This document shows positions 36,670 to 47,339 of a stretch of DNA of 64,000 nucleotides, in pieces. The notes under the pieces were generated by a model. That model ran no database searches. It had not been told where the DNA came from and was given only the letters and a program-made list of their open reading frames with translations. The stretch is from NCBI GenBank assembly GCA_015680905.1, contig CM027378.1:56011501-56075500 (forward strand), given 5' to 3'. Every line of letters starts with the position of its first letter. The first letter of the stretch is position 1. The stretch is from Coptis chinensis (Eukaryota; Streptophyta; Magnoliopsida; Ranunculales; Ranunculaceae). Both the position numbers and the translations under genes were made by a program.

Positions 36670-38180
36670 TGTCACTAGTAGTGATTTTGTGATTAGTGCT
36701 GATAGTGATAAGCATCATTGTGTGTGTGACACTGGGTTAGAGGAGGGGTTAGTAATTCTTTTTAGAATAGTTATGCAAGTAATTGCTTTCTTGTATGTGA
36801 GATGGGAAAAATCCCAGGTTCGATATTTAAAGAAGAAACATTGTAGAGTACTAATGATTCAGAAGAGGTTATACTTTCAGTTTACAAAAAGCATGGCATT
36901 GCTTCCTTTCTTTTTCTGCCTCTCCTAAGTTATTTTAACTAATTATACGGAGCAAGTAGAACTCAGACGTGTGGCCTTTACAGGGTATATAAAATGCATA
37001 CAGATTCTACTTGCATAAATTGGAAAGGCCAAATAGCTGAAAATGATGGAACCATTTTTGTTTTCCTACACAAAAATATCTCAATCATCAAATTGTTCAT
37101 TTTTGTTCTCAATTTTGAGACGCAATGGTATGCAGAACAAGGAAGACATACAATTTCCTTACGCATTCTGCGAATTCTTCAAGCACATAAAGATTGTGAT
37201 TCTGAGCAGCCGTTGGGGTCATAAATCTATGTGTTCAATCAATGATAACAACTAGCATCTAAGGGTCTTGATGGCAACTTTTATTGGCCGCTATTAATTA
37301 TTTTTCTCCAGGCTTATGATTGCCATAAAGTTCTCAACTAATTTGACAACTTTTATTTCAGTTAATTTTTTCTTTTTTTTTTCAGTTAACTTTCTTTCTT
37401 GTTAATAATTTTTTTTTCTAATTTTTCTGTCAATATACAGTCTTTCTAGCTTTTCCCCAGCTTTAAACAATTCTTTGGACTCTTCTTCTCTCTTCAAATA
37501 GTTTTTCCCTTCCTATCTTTGTGCATGTCTTCACACTCCCAACCAATTTTCTCAACAAGATTTTGTGAAAGTGTCTCTTTCACAGTTGTATAGAGTTTAT
37601 TACAAGTAGCTAACATGTACTGGGCATGCACGTTAAGATTAGAAAATCAATCAAAGCATCAATACAGTAGTTCAGGGTTGGCAAGTAAGGAAAAGGTTCC
37701 CCCACCATGTGGATTATGGACTATACAGAGTCGACAAATTCCTGAGACTAGAACAAACATTGTGCCTACCACTTAATGACTTTGTACATATCCCACTAAT
37801 TGAGTAAGTATGAGATTATATTTCGTCTTTTGCGAAATGTTGATGTAGGCGTAGATAAAATAGGGGTACATCCGTACATAGACATATAGTCATGTCCTTG
37901 AGTTTGAGTTGGTACAATTCGAACAAATTTTGAGTTGTTATCAGACTCGATTAGTATCAGAAATGTAGTTGAAACTTAGATGGTATTTAAGAGTTAAAAG
38001 CGTGTGGGCAATCAGTTGATGTTGCTTTTGATAGCTCAAATTGAATGAGATTGTTATGTAGTTAATCAATGATTCATTCACCTATGAGTTAGAAATGAAG
38101 TTATACAACGTTGCAAGGAAAATCAAAACAAATTCTAATCAGTTGTCCCAATGTCTAGTATGTATTTGATTTTAAAACAA
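36670..38180. other. Intergenic, nothing recognised
   Basis: Starts with the lipase 3' UTR. The remainder is AT-rich with T-runs (37365-37420) and short frames lacking domains. Confidence 0.4.
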
Positions 38181-38400
38181 TGGTTAACTAGTATTACCCC
38201 CTACTGGATGAGCTAATTAGGATTTTCTCCAACTAGATGGAGAAATTAGGGTCTTTTCCCTGAGTACACACAAAAAAAATACGGTCAACCTAAGTTGACT
38301 TTTTTTTTTGTGTGTATTCAAAGGAAAGACCCTAATTTCCCCATCTAGTTGGGGTAAATCCTAATTGGCTCATCTAGTAGGGGGTAATACTAAAAGATCC
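38181..38400. mobile_element. GGGTTAACTAG-type MITE, copy 1
   Basis: A fold-back sequence of about 220 bp. The left arm GGTTAACTAGTATTACCCCC pairs with the right arm GGGGGTAATACTA, and inner arms carry AATTAGGGTCTTTTCC and its complement around a TGTGTGT centre. The core matches two further copies at 40978 and 50731. Outer ends are worn and the target duplication is unclear. Confidence 0.7.
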
Positions 38401-39496
38401 AAACAAGGGTTAACTAACAAATGTTAGATTAGAATGCTTGTGATTTTGGGAGTCTTCATCAATCTGTAATTCGTACAAGCTATCCGCCAATGTTGTTATA
38501 GAGAAACATACCCATATATTAAGAACATGAATGCACTTGTTGCACCTTGCATTGCTCTCTCCACACCGGTGCAATAAAATCTCTTCACGCCCCATTGCAA
38601 GTTGGTGGCACACCCCATTAGCCTTAATGTGTGTTAACTCTTGGCTCTAAGTAATCATGCTCATCTCTGCAAAATTATTTGGAATATTGTCACTAATCCT
38701 AAATCTTTTCTATCTCAACAGCTTAAAAGTAAGTATTTCCCCAAATATAATGTCTTACACTCTAAGAGTAATCAAGGGATTTTTTGTTTTTGGTTTGGCA
38801 TGCTACACATTATACAAAACATTAAAGATAACTCTATATGGCAAACTGGAACAAGTTGTAATTAGAATATCTCTAATAGTACGTATCTAATCTAACTGAT
38901 CAACACACTAGGACATGGGATGTAAATATTTTAAATATCTTGTTTGACAACAATACTAGTCTTGAGATCCAATTTTTTTTTTTTTTAAATAGCTTGTCTG
39001 AAATGGAACCTTGAAAAAACAAGACAATTCAGTATTAAATCTATGTCATTAGGCTTAGTGAAGTTACCCCCTATTATAAATAACAATAAATCTAATCTAG
39101 CTTTCTGGAAAAATAATCATAACCCGAGGGCCTCTTTATTTGTTTGGAAATGTTATTATGATATCATTCCTACTAGAGATCATCTTAGTCAATTCATGTA
39201 CATACCTGATAAATCATGCATGCTATGTGGCTTACATATAGAATATATTCATCATATCCTTCTGAAATGCACCTTTACAAGAGCCCTATAGTATGCCACT
39301 CTTTGGCTAGTCCCAATATCAAATTTTGATAATCTAGAGGTAAAGGAGTGGATGGATATGTGGTTTGCGCCACCTACAGGGTGGCCCATTGACAATGAAA
39401 CATGGACAAAATTCTGCCGGTGTTGTACTAGAACATTTGGCTAGAAAGATGTTTAATCTTCCACAATACGCATCCACCAAATATGTATAAACTATA

Positions 39497-39669
39497 CTAG
39501 TCACTGTGCACGTGGTACCTACGTAGGCTCCACTGAGTTTTTTTTAAAAAAATATAAACGTTAAATTAATATTTTATTTCTCAAAAAAAAACTGAGAATT
39601 ACCAAATTGCCCCTGAGACGTACACCAAAATACTGTTACTCAACCCCACGTTTTTCTATATATTAAAGA
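39497..39669 (-). mobile_element. Small non-autonomous Helitron, 173 bp
   Basis: Minus strand: starts TCTTTAATATATAG after A and ends with GC-rich dyad sequence (CCTACGTAGG, CACGTGCAC), then AGTGA and CTAG before T. LINE coding homology stops on the left and resumes on the right near 39740. Its 5' end resembles that of the 24385 Helitron. The 3' hairpin is weaker than in the larger elements, so this is a moderate-confidence call. Confidence 0.5.
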
Positions 39670-39962
39670 TAGTTTAGTTCAAAAATTATTTGCTACTAAC
39701 CATTCTCATGTGACCATTTCATGTGCCCAACAGATGTCAGAACAATTCAAGAAGTGGAAACCCCTTTTGGGGAATTACCTGAAACTCAATACATATTGAC
39801 GCAAATTTTAAAAAACCAGGAGACAAACCTACTTATAGCTATGTCTTAAGAGACTCTAATGGAATCTATATTGTTGTAGGAAGATAACAGGGATGGGACC
39901 AATGTTCTGAAGAGGTAGGATGCCAACCCTTACTCAAAGGAATCAACTGGTGTAGGAAGTTT

Positions 39963-40324
39963 TGTAGTGCTCTAAGAAATTTATCACTATTAACAGTAAT
40001 AAATTGCTAAGATGAAAGATCAAGATTGAAATCGAGTTGAAATAATATTTGTTCTTGAGTAATAATATCAGTTACAATAGTCTCTCTTTCTCTCTCTCTT
40101 ACTCTCAGTTTTCCATTTTGTTGTAATGATTTCCCATAAATCAATCTTTTCCTTGCTAGTCTATTTATAGTTCTTTTAGAATAGCTTGGACCAATCCCCT
40201 CTTGACATGTGTCCATCCTCTCCTTCTTCCTTCCTTTTCCCGCTTTCATGCAACATATCAATTGTAATACAAAATATCGATAATAACTGCCGAAATATCG
40301 AATTGACGATATTTGCCCACGACA
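39963..40324 (-). repeat. Left LTR (3' LTR in element orientation)
   Basis: 362 bp, bounded by TG...CA. Carries a CT-rich tract and a (TATCG/CGATA)-like end, and matches the right LTR nearly throughout. Confidence 0.9.
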
Positions 40325-40977
40325 TCGCTCCCTCTTGAAACTTTCAAATTTCAACCTGCAAAATTTGAATGCTTCGAGAATCTATCAGAATATGAACAGT
40401 TTCAAATTTTAAAAATTTTAAAAAATCAGACGGTTACACCTAGAAATCTGAACAGTTATCACGAAATATTTATTATAAAAAGAGTTTCACCGCTTTCTCT
40501 CTCTTCACCTTCTCCCAAAAAGCTTTATCTTTCCAAACCCCACCATCATTATCGTCTTCAGAAAAGCTTCATTTTGTCTGTACTTGTTGTTACTTTCAAC
40601 AAATTCTTCTGCACGTACAATATTAGGTTAGTACTACAAAGTAACTTAACATGTTATTGCTTATTCCGATTCCATAGTTTCTTGAAAATATTTTAACTAT
40701 TCTCACCATCTTCTTTTTTCTAGATTATGTTACTTAGCGTTTAGGCTTTGAATACTTGAATATTACCTGTGTACCCTTATACTAACTAGATTTTTAACAC
40801 CAATATCTTTGACAGTATGGCTAGGAGAAAAACTTGTGTTAACTTTATACGTACTCTCTCGAAACAATCCCGGCTTCGACATCAAGAACGTATGCATTTG
40901 AGACACACCTCTTCACCTCAAAACCCAACATTATCATCTCGAGACACCGACACATGCTTATTACATAATATATTATA

Positions 40978-41164
40978 GGGTTAACTAGTATTACCCACTA
41001 GATGAGAATTAGGGTCTCTCCCCTAAATACACACAAAAAAAAAGTCAAAGTGGGTTGACCGAATTTTTTTTTTGTGTATTTAGGGGGGAGACCCTAATTT
41101 CCCATCTAGTGGCCGGGGGAAATCCTAATTGGCTCATCTAGTGGGGGGTAATACTAGTTCACCC
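40978..41164. mobile_element. GGGTTAACTAG-type MITE, copy 2 (inside the LTR element)
   Basis: 187 bp fold-back sequence: left arm GGGTTAACTAGTATTACCC, right arm GGGTAATACTAGTTCACCC. A perfect 9-bp target duplication TATATTATA (40969-40977 and 41165-41173) marks it as Mutator-type. It is younger than the LTR element that hosts it. Confidence 0.88.
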
Positions 41165-41255
41165 TATATTATATTCTTATACTATATATAGCGATAGTAG
41201 CTCAGATAAATGATATAATTCTAATAAAAAATTTATTGTTTTTAGTGACACCACC

Positions 41256-43493
41256 ATGTCGAACGAAAGTACTGAGTCTGCAACTCGCATCAACTCGTCT
41301 GCTTCTGCTTCGTCATCCCAACAAACTGAGTCTGCCGAACCAGAATGGCATGCCTCGTATTTGGTTGATGGTTTACCCTGCCATCCATTCGAGACTGTTG
41401 ACTTTGACACCGATCGCGAGATTATTAATGACCAGAGTATTTGGAGTGGCGGCTTGAACCCTTGTTTTCTAGAAAGACGACCCAACTTACATCTAATTAG
41501 AGCTGCCTATCAAATTCCAGACTGCGTCCAACTTCGACACTATGCTGAAAGTAAAAAAGGAACTCAATGCCAAAATGGCGAGCTCAACACCACCATTATC
41601 ACTGTTGGACAATTGGCTGCCGGCTTACGCCTTCCCCATTCTACCCTCGACCGAGAAGTACTGAACTATCTTGCCATCTCTCCTGGTCAAGGCACAGGCA
41701 ACTTCCGGAGATTGTTGTACATTTGCAACTTCTACAATTCTCATCTTGAACCCGATGTCCGGTCTTCGAAGAGAATTCGTCTTATCGATATCCAAAAACA
41801 CTATTCTTTTCTTGAACGTTATGAGAAAATTAACCATGATACGAAAGTACCCAGTGGTTGTTTTTATCCTAAGAAATGAATTGGCCGTGCTGGTATTATA
41901 AGGATAAACCGAGATAATGACTTCCGATGGCCATTATACCCTATCATTGTTTCTGGTCGGTGGGAATCACTTGAACCGATAGCAGTTCCATCTTTGGCGC
42001 ACCCTGTTTTTAACCTCAATGGTATGTTATCTTTCGATATCCTCTCCTTCTTTATCTCGAGCCTTGTTTCTAACTTATACACTATTGTGAGCTTATTTAA
42101 GTTCCTAAACCATCTTTGATGAGAAGTCTTGAGGAATCTGCTAGAGTAACATATCTTCTAAAAGGCACTGATAAAGAGATCAATGTTCGAATTGGCGCTG
42201 ATATTTATGGCAACCCACAATTGACTGACGAACTCATTGATATCGCCAACTATGTTGCTCCTTTATACTGCTTAAAGAATTTCGTTCTTTGAGGTCAAGA
42301 TTCCTTACCTTCCAAACCTTGTCTCTTACAACCTTGTTCTTCTGAACAAACGCTACGAACGACTTTCAACTTTACTGAACTACCCGTTAATACTCCCCCA
42401 TGTTATTTTACATATTTGCAAACTGGTTTTAAAATTACTGCAGATCTTTTCCCTCAAATCAAATAAGAAATTCTTGACTTCTATAATTATCCTCTTTTGA
42501 ATGACGTATTTGATCAGCATTGTTTATGTTTCACAGATATGGCATCTCGTATTCTACAAGTCCCTGTCAAATCCTCAAAATTATTGGATAAGATTTTGAG
42601 CAAAAAGAAAACCACGGATGGCAGTTCTTCCCAAGCTCCTACTTCTTCCCTAGATAAAAATGTCGAGCCCATTCATCATTCGAAGAAAAGAAAAGAACCA
42701 ACCAATCCTTTGGCTCCCCCAGCCTCTAAAATAAGCAAACCCATCAGACCTACTGACACTGCATCTATTACTTTACCTTCGAAAACTTCCACCATTCCAC
42801 CTAACACAAACCCTATTGCGTCTACCTCTTCTTCGCCCTCCAGTGACTTTGAAGTTAAACTCGTTATGCGAGATCAAACCCACGTCCAAAACATTGCTTC
42901 TCTGTTATCTGAACCTGCAGTACCTGGTCTCGGGGAAGCTCTTGTGACAAATACTATACTTCCTCGAGATAGGCGAGCAATTGCTACAATCAGCTCCGAT
43001 GAACGATTTCAACTTCTGTGTTCTTCTATTGAAAAAGTAAGTTTCTATGATTTCCCTCATTCTTATCTACTTATTTATTATTCATAAATCATATATTCTC
43101 CTTCTCAGGTCAAAATTGCTGCGGTGGGGCAATTTGATTATGAAATGTCTTGCTTTCGTCCATAAAGAAGAAAATGCTCAACTGAAGAAAGATAAACATC
43201 ATCTTGAGCAAACTCTCGAGACCGAAAAGCAACATTCTGCCAAGATGAAGAAGTTTTTTGACGACACCTCAGCTATGAATGAGAAGTTGTCCGTATCTTA
43301 TCAGTCTATGGAGAAAGAACTTACTCAAACCAAAACCTCCTTTGCTACTGAACAAACTGCCTGGACGACTCGACAAAACAATCTCGAAGCTGAACTGGAA
43401 AAAGCCCATGCCCAAGTTGCTTCATATGCTGCCAACATGGAATATGTGGCCGAGACTATGAACTCGATTCTTCATCACCCTTCTCATACCTAG
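41256..43493 (+). other. Antisense gag/transposon-like ORF region within the LTR element
   Basis: Plus-strand protein-like sequence opposite to the element's own direction. The first part (41256-41879) reads like the 'putative gypsy type transposon' family (PF04195-like), with VGQLAAGLRLPHSTLDREVL. The middle (about 42540-43040) is basic and Ser/Pro/Thr-rich. The last part (about 43110-43490) is a strong coiled coil with heptad-like Glu/Lys runs. An intron-like GTAAGT...CAG lies at about 43036-43109. Antisense extra ORFs of this type are described for Tat-lineage elements. Parts are reported separately; the region looks broken, with a few breaks. Confidence 0.6.
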
Positions 43494-43861
43494 CGTCTTC
43501 AGCATGCTTCTCCTTCTCTTCCCTTATTAGTTTATTCTCAGCCATTAACATCTTATTCTGCTTTTTCTAAATCATTCATCCTTCTCAACAAATCTTTCAA
43601 TGACACTTCTTTCTCTTGTATCTCCTCTGCTTCTTCTATCATCCTACTAGTGGATCTTCGAGTTTTTCTCTCCTCATTCTTAGATATAGCCTGAGAAATG
43701 CTTCCCTCATTAACCATCATTGCCTTATTTGCTATAGCATGCTTTGGAGGCATTCTGATTACTCTTTCTAACCAAAAACTTCAATTAATGTATTCAACCA
43801 AAGAAAAAGACAACGAGAAATCACAGTCGCGATCTTTGTCTTTGAACCCAGACGGCGCCAA

Positions 43862-44227
43862 TGTAGTGCTCTAAGAAATTTATCACTATTAACAGTAATA
43901 AATTGCTAAGATGAAATATCAAGATTGAAATCGAGTTGAAATAACATTTGTTCTTGAGTAATAATATCGGTTACAATATTAATTCTCTCTTTTTCTCTCT
44001 CTTACTCTCAGTTTTCCATTTTGTTGTAATGATTTCCCATGAATCAATCTTTTCATTGCTAGTCTATTTATAGTTCTTTTAGAATAGCTTGGACCAATCC
44101 CCTCTTGACATGTGTCCATCCTCTCCTTCTTCCTTCTTTTTCCCGCTTTCCTACAACATATCAATTGTAATACAAAATATCGATAATAATCGCCGAAATA
44201 TCGAATTGACAATATTTGCCCACGACA
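43862..44227 (-). repeat. Right LTR (5' LTR in element orientation)
   Basis: 366 bp, bounded by TG...CA, followed inward by the primer-binding site. Differs from the left LTR by about a dozen positions by eye, including one small indel. Confidence 0.9.
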
Positions 44228-44657
44228 AGTTTATTTCTACCAATATAGAGGTGGAGACAAGTTTTCAAGCAGCAAAAAAAAGTTTGGAGCAGAAGAATAC
44301 AGTTGCACATAATGTCGGTACAAACTGGGTAGGATGTACTAGAAAGAAAGTTGCACGTATCCTACCAACTTATGACAGTCAGTATATAAATAATATCCAA
44401 CTTCCCTGTGAATGGTCCAGCTAACTTCCTTGTGAATGGGTCCGGCTACCACCTATACGGCTGATGAACTCGTTGGAAGAAGTATAGACTGAATGTAAAT
44501 TCTACTTCTTAATATATAAATAATATATGTTGATTACCAAAAGAAAAACTCTTGCACCAATCTCAACAGCGAAAAATTCTTAATTGGTTCTCTCCTCTTC
44601 TCCCACTGTAACTCCCTTTATGCTTAATGAATTTCAGTTTTCATCAAAAAATAATCA

Positions 44658-45752
44658 GGGGCTTTTGACTTAACCCCCCACGGATGTACCCCTTTTGTGG
44701 TAACCCCCCATTTTGAAAATCATTACTGATTGCCTCCTATTTCGTCTGTTTTGTGAGTACCGTTAATTGATATTTTTCATATTGGCCATTTTACCCCTAT
44801 TATAAAGCGGGAATATTTTGGGTTAATTTTGAGAGAGAAAAAAAACCCACAATACAAACTTTAATTTTGAGAGGTAGTCTCAAATTGTAAAATGTCAACA
44901 ACACCATCACCTGGAGCTTCACCAGCTCCAACAACACCACCATCACCACCAGCCCCATCTCCCAATGTAACCTCCTCACCACCAGCTACAACATCACCCT
45001 CCGCCTCTCCACCACCACCTACGGCAACACCACCGCCCACACCTCCTGCCACCTCTTACAATGCTGCGGGCTCTCTCGCGCCTTCCGACACACCCACCGA
45101 CCGACCATGCATGCCTTCGCAATCTCTACATACCGCCACCTCCTAGAAATACAAACAGTCCACAATCACCTCCCACGCCGATTTCTGGAAGACCACCACC
45201 CTCGCCACCATCGCCATTGTCGGGGCTATCACCGCCATCTCCATCTTCGAATGGGATATCGATTGGAACGGTGGTTAGGATTGTTATTGGTGGAGTAGTA
45301 GTGCTTGTTGTATTGAGTTTGTTGTTTGTTTGTTGTAAGAATAAGAGAAGAAGAGATAATGGACCATTGGATTATTATGGCGGTGCTTCTCCTCCTAGAC
45401 CTAAATGTTGGATTTTTTTTTTTAGATAGTTTGGGTCTTGATTGTTTTTTATTTTACTTCCTTTGATATATTAAGTTAATAGTGAATTCACAAACTTTAA
45501 CATAAATTTGCATTTTAAGCTTCATTAACTTTAGATTTTTTTTCCTAATTTTCTAATTTTTTGAGAAAGTTGGTTAATGATCAAAGACGTATGTTAAAAA
45601 TGGGAGATTTTTACAAATTTGAAGTAGAGGCAAAATTATCAATATGGAAAATATCAACGTACGTTACACACAAAACTGGGGCAATCTGTAATGACTTTTA
45701 AAATGAGGGGTTATCTTAAAAGGGGGTACATGGGTTAAGTCAAAAAAACCCC
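44658..45752 (+). mobile_element. Pack-MULE carrying a PERK gene fragment
   Basis: Terminal inverted repeats of roughly 145 bp (about 44658-44805 and 45605-45752) start GGGGCTTTTGACTTAACCC and GGGGTTTTTTTGACTTAACC and stay aligned through TGATATTTTTCATATTG-like sequence. 9-bp flanks AAATAATCA (44649-44657) and AAATAATAA (45753-45761) match at 8 of 9 positions. Long TIRs with 9-bp target duplication and a captured host gene piece instead of a transposase define a Pack-MULE. It sits directly at the poly-A end of the LINE. Confidence 0.82.
44892..45425 (+). pseudogene. 5' part of a proline-rich PERK-type receptor kinase gene
   Basis: The captured piece starts with ATG at 44892 and encodes a Pro/Ser/Thr-rich extracellular-type region (SPGASPAPTTPPSPPAPSP, PPPPTATPPPTPPATS). 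A shift to the next frame is needed around 45061-45130. Then come PPPSPPSPLSGLSPPSPSS, a membrane span (GTVVRIVIGGVVVLVVLSLL), the basic stop-transfer CCKNKRRR, and YYGGASPPRP, as in plant PERK proteins. The kinase domain is absent and the homology stops near 45405. PERKs are plasma-membrane kinases linked to the cell wall; this piece could at most give a truncated membrane peptide. Confidence 0.75.
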
Positions 45753-47339
45753 AAATAATAACTCCTAGTTTATGCTCTCTCTCTTCATCTCTCACAAATC
45801 TCTCTAAGGAACTTGGGTGCACATTTTCATCTGTACTAATTCGGTTCATTCAATGAGTGCATACTTTCATCTTATCATAGCGACCCAACCTTCTCTCGTA
45901 ATTTCATCTCGTCTTCATTTTTCATCAACTTGTTCAGTTGTATAGTAATTCCTGGTGTTGAGATATGACATAGATGACATAGTGGATATATTAACATTCA
46001 AAATGACATCGTTTGACATATGGTTGAGAACCATAATGTTGTCGTTAGCACCATTCTACTGTCATGTTTCTGGGCGTCAGTCCAGCAGGTCTACAAATGT
46101 TCAAGCTTTGTACAAAGAACCGCCTAAAACCAGAATGTAAGATGACCACCAGAAATTCAATCTTATGTCCAAGCAAGAGATCAACGAACATATGTAACTT
46201 GTGGGTGGCCTCTGGTAAGATGACCACCAGACCTTCAGTCTTACATCCAAGCAAGGGAACGACAAACATTTGTAACATGCGGGCGGCCCGGTCTGTAGAT
46301 TAAGCTCCTGCATTTACAGAGACACACCCACCATGAATCAGAGCAATGACAAGGAAATGTCTATCATTCTGCAATCTGCATTAATACCAAATTTGATCCA
46401 ACTGTGGAACAAGTAACGTCTGAGATGTAGACATGTAGTCCCCAAAAGAAAAATATCACCATGAAAATAGATGAAAACATGAACTATCATCTTTCAAGGA
46501 AAAAGATAAGTCAATCTCATCCTTACTCTCAGCCCCTCTGTCAACCATCTCCCATTCTCATAAACCCTCTTCGCAATCCGTTTTCATATGAATTAGCATT
46601 GTTTTTTACTATTTCAAAACTAAATAACTAAGCAAGATTCCCTCACTGGTATATAACGGCCTCTCAATCAAGCTGCTTTCACTGGTTATCTATTCTCAAA
46701 GTGATCCAGAAATTCTTTTTAGGGGTTCTGAATTTATTTATTTTTCCTTAAATTCATGTAATCATGTCTTCTATTTTATAACAACAATAAATCAGCTAAA
46801 AAGGGAAAATTTTATATTAAAGCATGGTGAAGTTTATAGAATACTCTTGAGGAGCTGAGTGCATATATCTAAAGTGGTATGTGATTCGAAGTTTCGAACA
46901 GAAGAGTGTGTCCCTTTGATTTATTCAGATTATGTAATACGGAGTTCGTCATGGGTATCTCATCTCATTCTTGTTTACTCAGTGATGACTTTTGGTTTTA
47001 CATTTTCTTTTGGCTTTGGTTTACTCAGTCTATATATCCCTGAATTATTGGTGAAATGTTCACTATATAAGTTGTGGTTTATGGTCCACCCAAATGAATA
47101 GTTGGACATTTCACCAATTTTACTGGTGATAGTTTGGATGTCAGACCGTGATTTCACTACATTGTGAACCACATAATACTGCCAAGTGTTCATCCAATTT
47201 AACCACCTATCCAGTACTTTCTAATAGGAGTTATATACAACAAAAAGTTGCATTTTATGAGTTTGATATCTATATTACGTTAACATATTCAAGATCGTGC
47301 AAAATAAGAAGTAAACAAACAGGACATGAACTCACCCCT
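45753..47339. repeat. Intergenic with an 85-bp direct duplication
   Basis: No gene. At 46133-46215 and 46216-46300 a unit of about 83-85 bp occurs twice: TAAGATGACCACCAGA, TTCA(A/G)TCTTA, TCCAAGCAAG, ACATTTGTAAC-like, GCGGGCGGCC-like. Part of a third copy may precede it (near 46073). The rest is featureless AT-rich DNA. Confidence 0.6.

Larger units (their letters stand above)
39963..44227 (-). mobile_element. Non-autonomous LTR retrotransposon fossil, Tat-like, with antisense ORF
   Basis: LTRs at 39963-40324 (362 bp) and 43862-44227 (366 bp) start TG and end CA on both strands. A perfect 5-bp target duplication AGTTT (39958-39962 and 44228-44232) flanks them. Orientation is minus: a primer-binding site TTGGCGCCGTCTGGG lies inside the right LTR (43847-43861), a purine tract (AAGAGGGAGCGA) lies inside the left LTR (about 40325-40336), and a short gag-like frame is at 43553-43753. 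No protease, integrase or RT is seen. Antisense protein-like sequence fills 41256-43493. The LTRs differ by roughly 3% by eye, suggesting an insertion one to a few million years old. Its coding parts look broken, with a few breaks. It sits in the LINE and is itself hit by a MITE. Confidence 0.9.
38640..44657 (+). mobile_element. L1-type LINE tail, split by later insertions
   Basis: Plus-strand translations match a plant L1 ORF2 downstream of the RT. About 38641-38865 gives LSNHAHLCKIIWNIVTNPKS and KSKYFPKYNVLHSKSN. About 39060-39400 gives the zinc-binding RT domain (ASLFVWKCYYDIIPTRDHLS, MCGLHIEYIHHILLKC). About 39750-39960 gives the start of an RNase H domain (WKPLLGNYLKLNT, YSYVLRDSNGIYIVV). 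The RNase H sequence resumes at 44228 after an LTR element. The tail ends near 44640 with AATTTCAGTTTTCATCAAAAA, typical of plant LINE 3' ends. The copy lacks ORF1 and the RT core and carries stops and frame breaks. Without the inserts it is about 1.6 kb. Confidence 0.75.
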
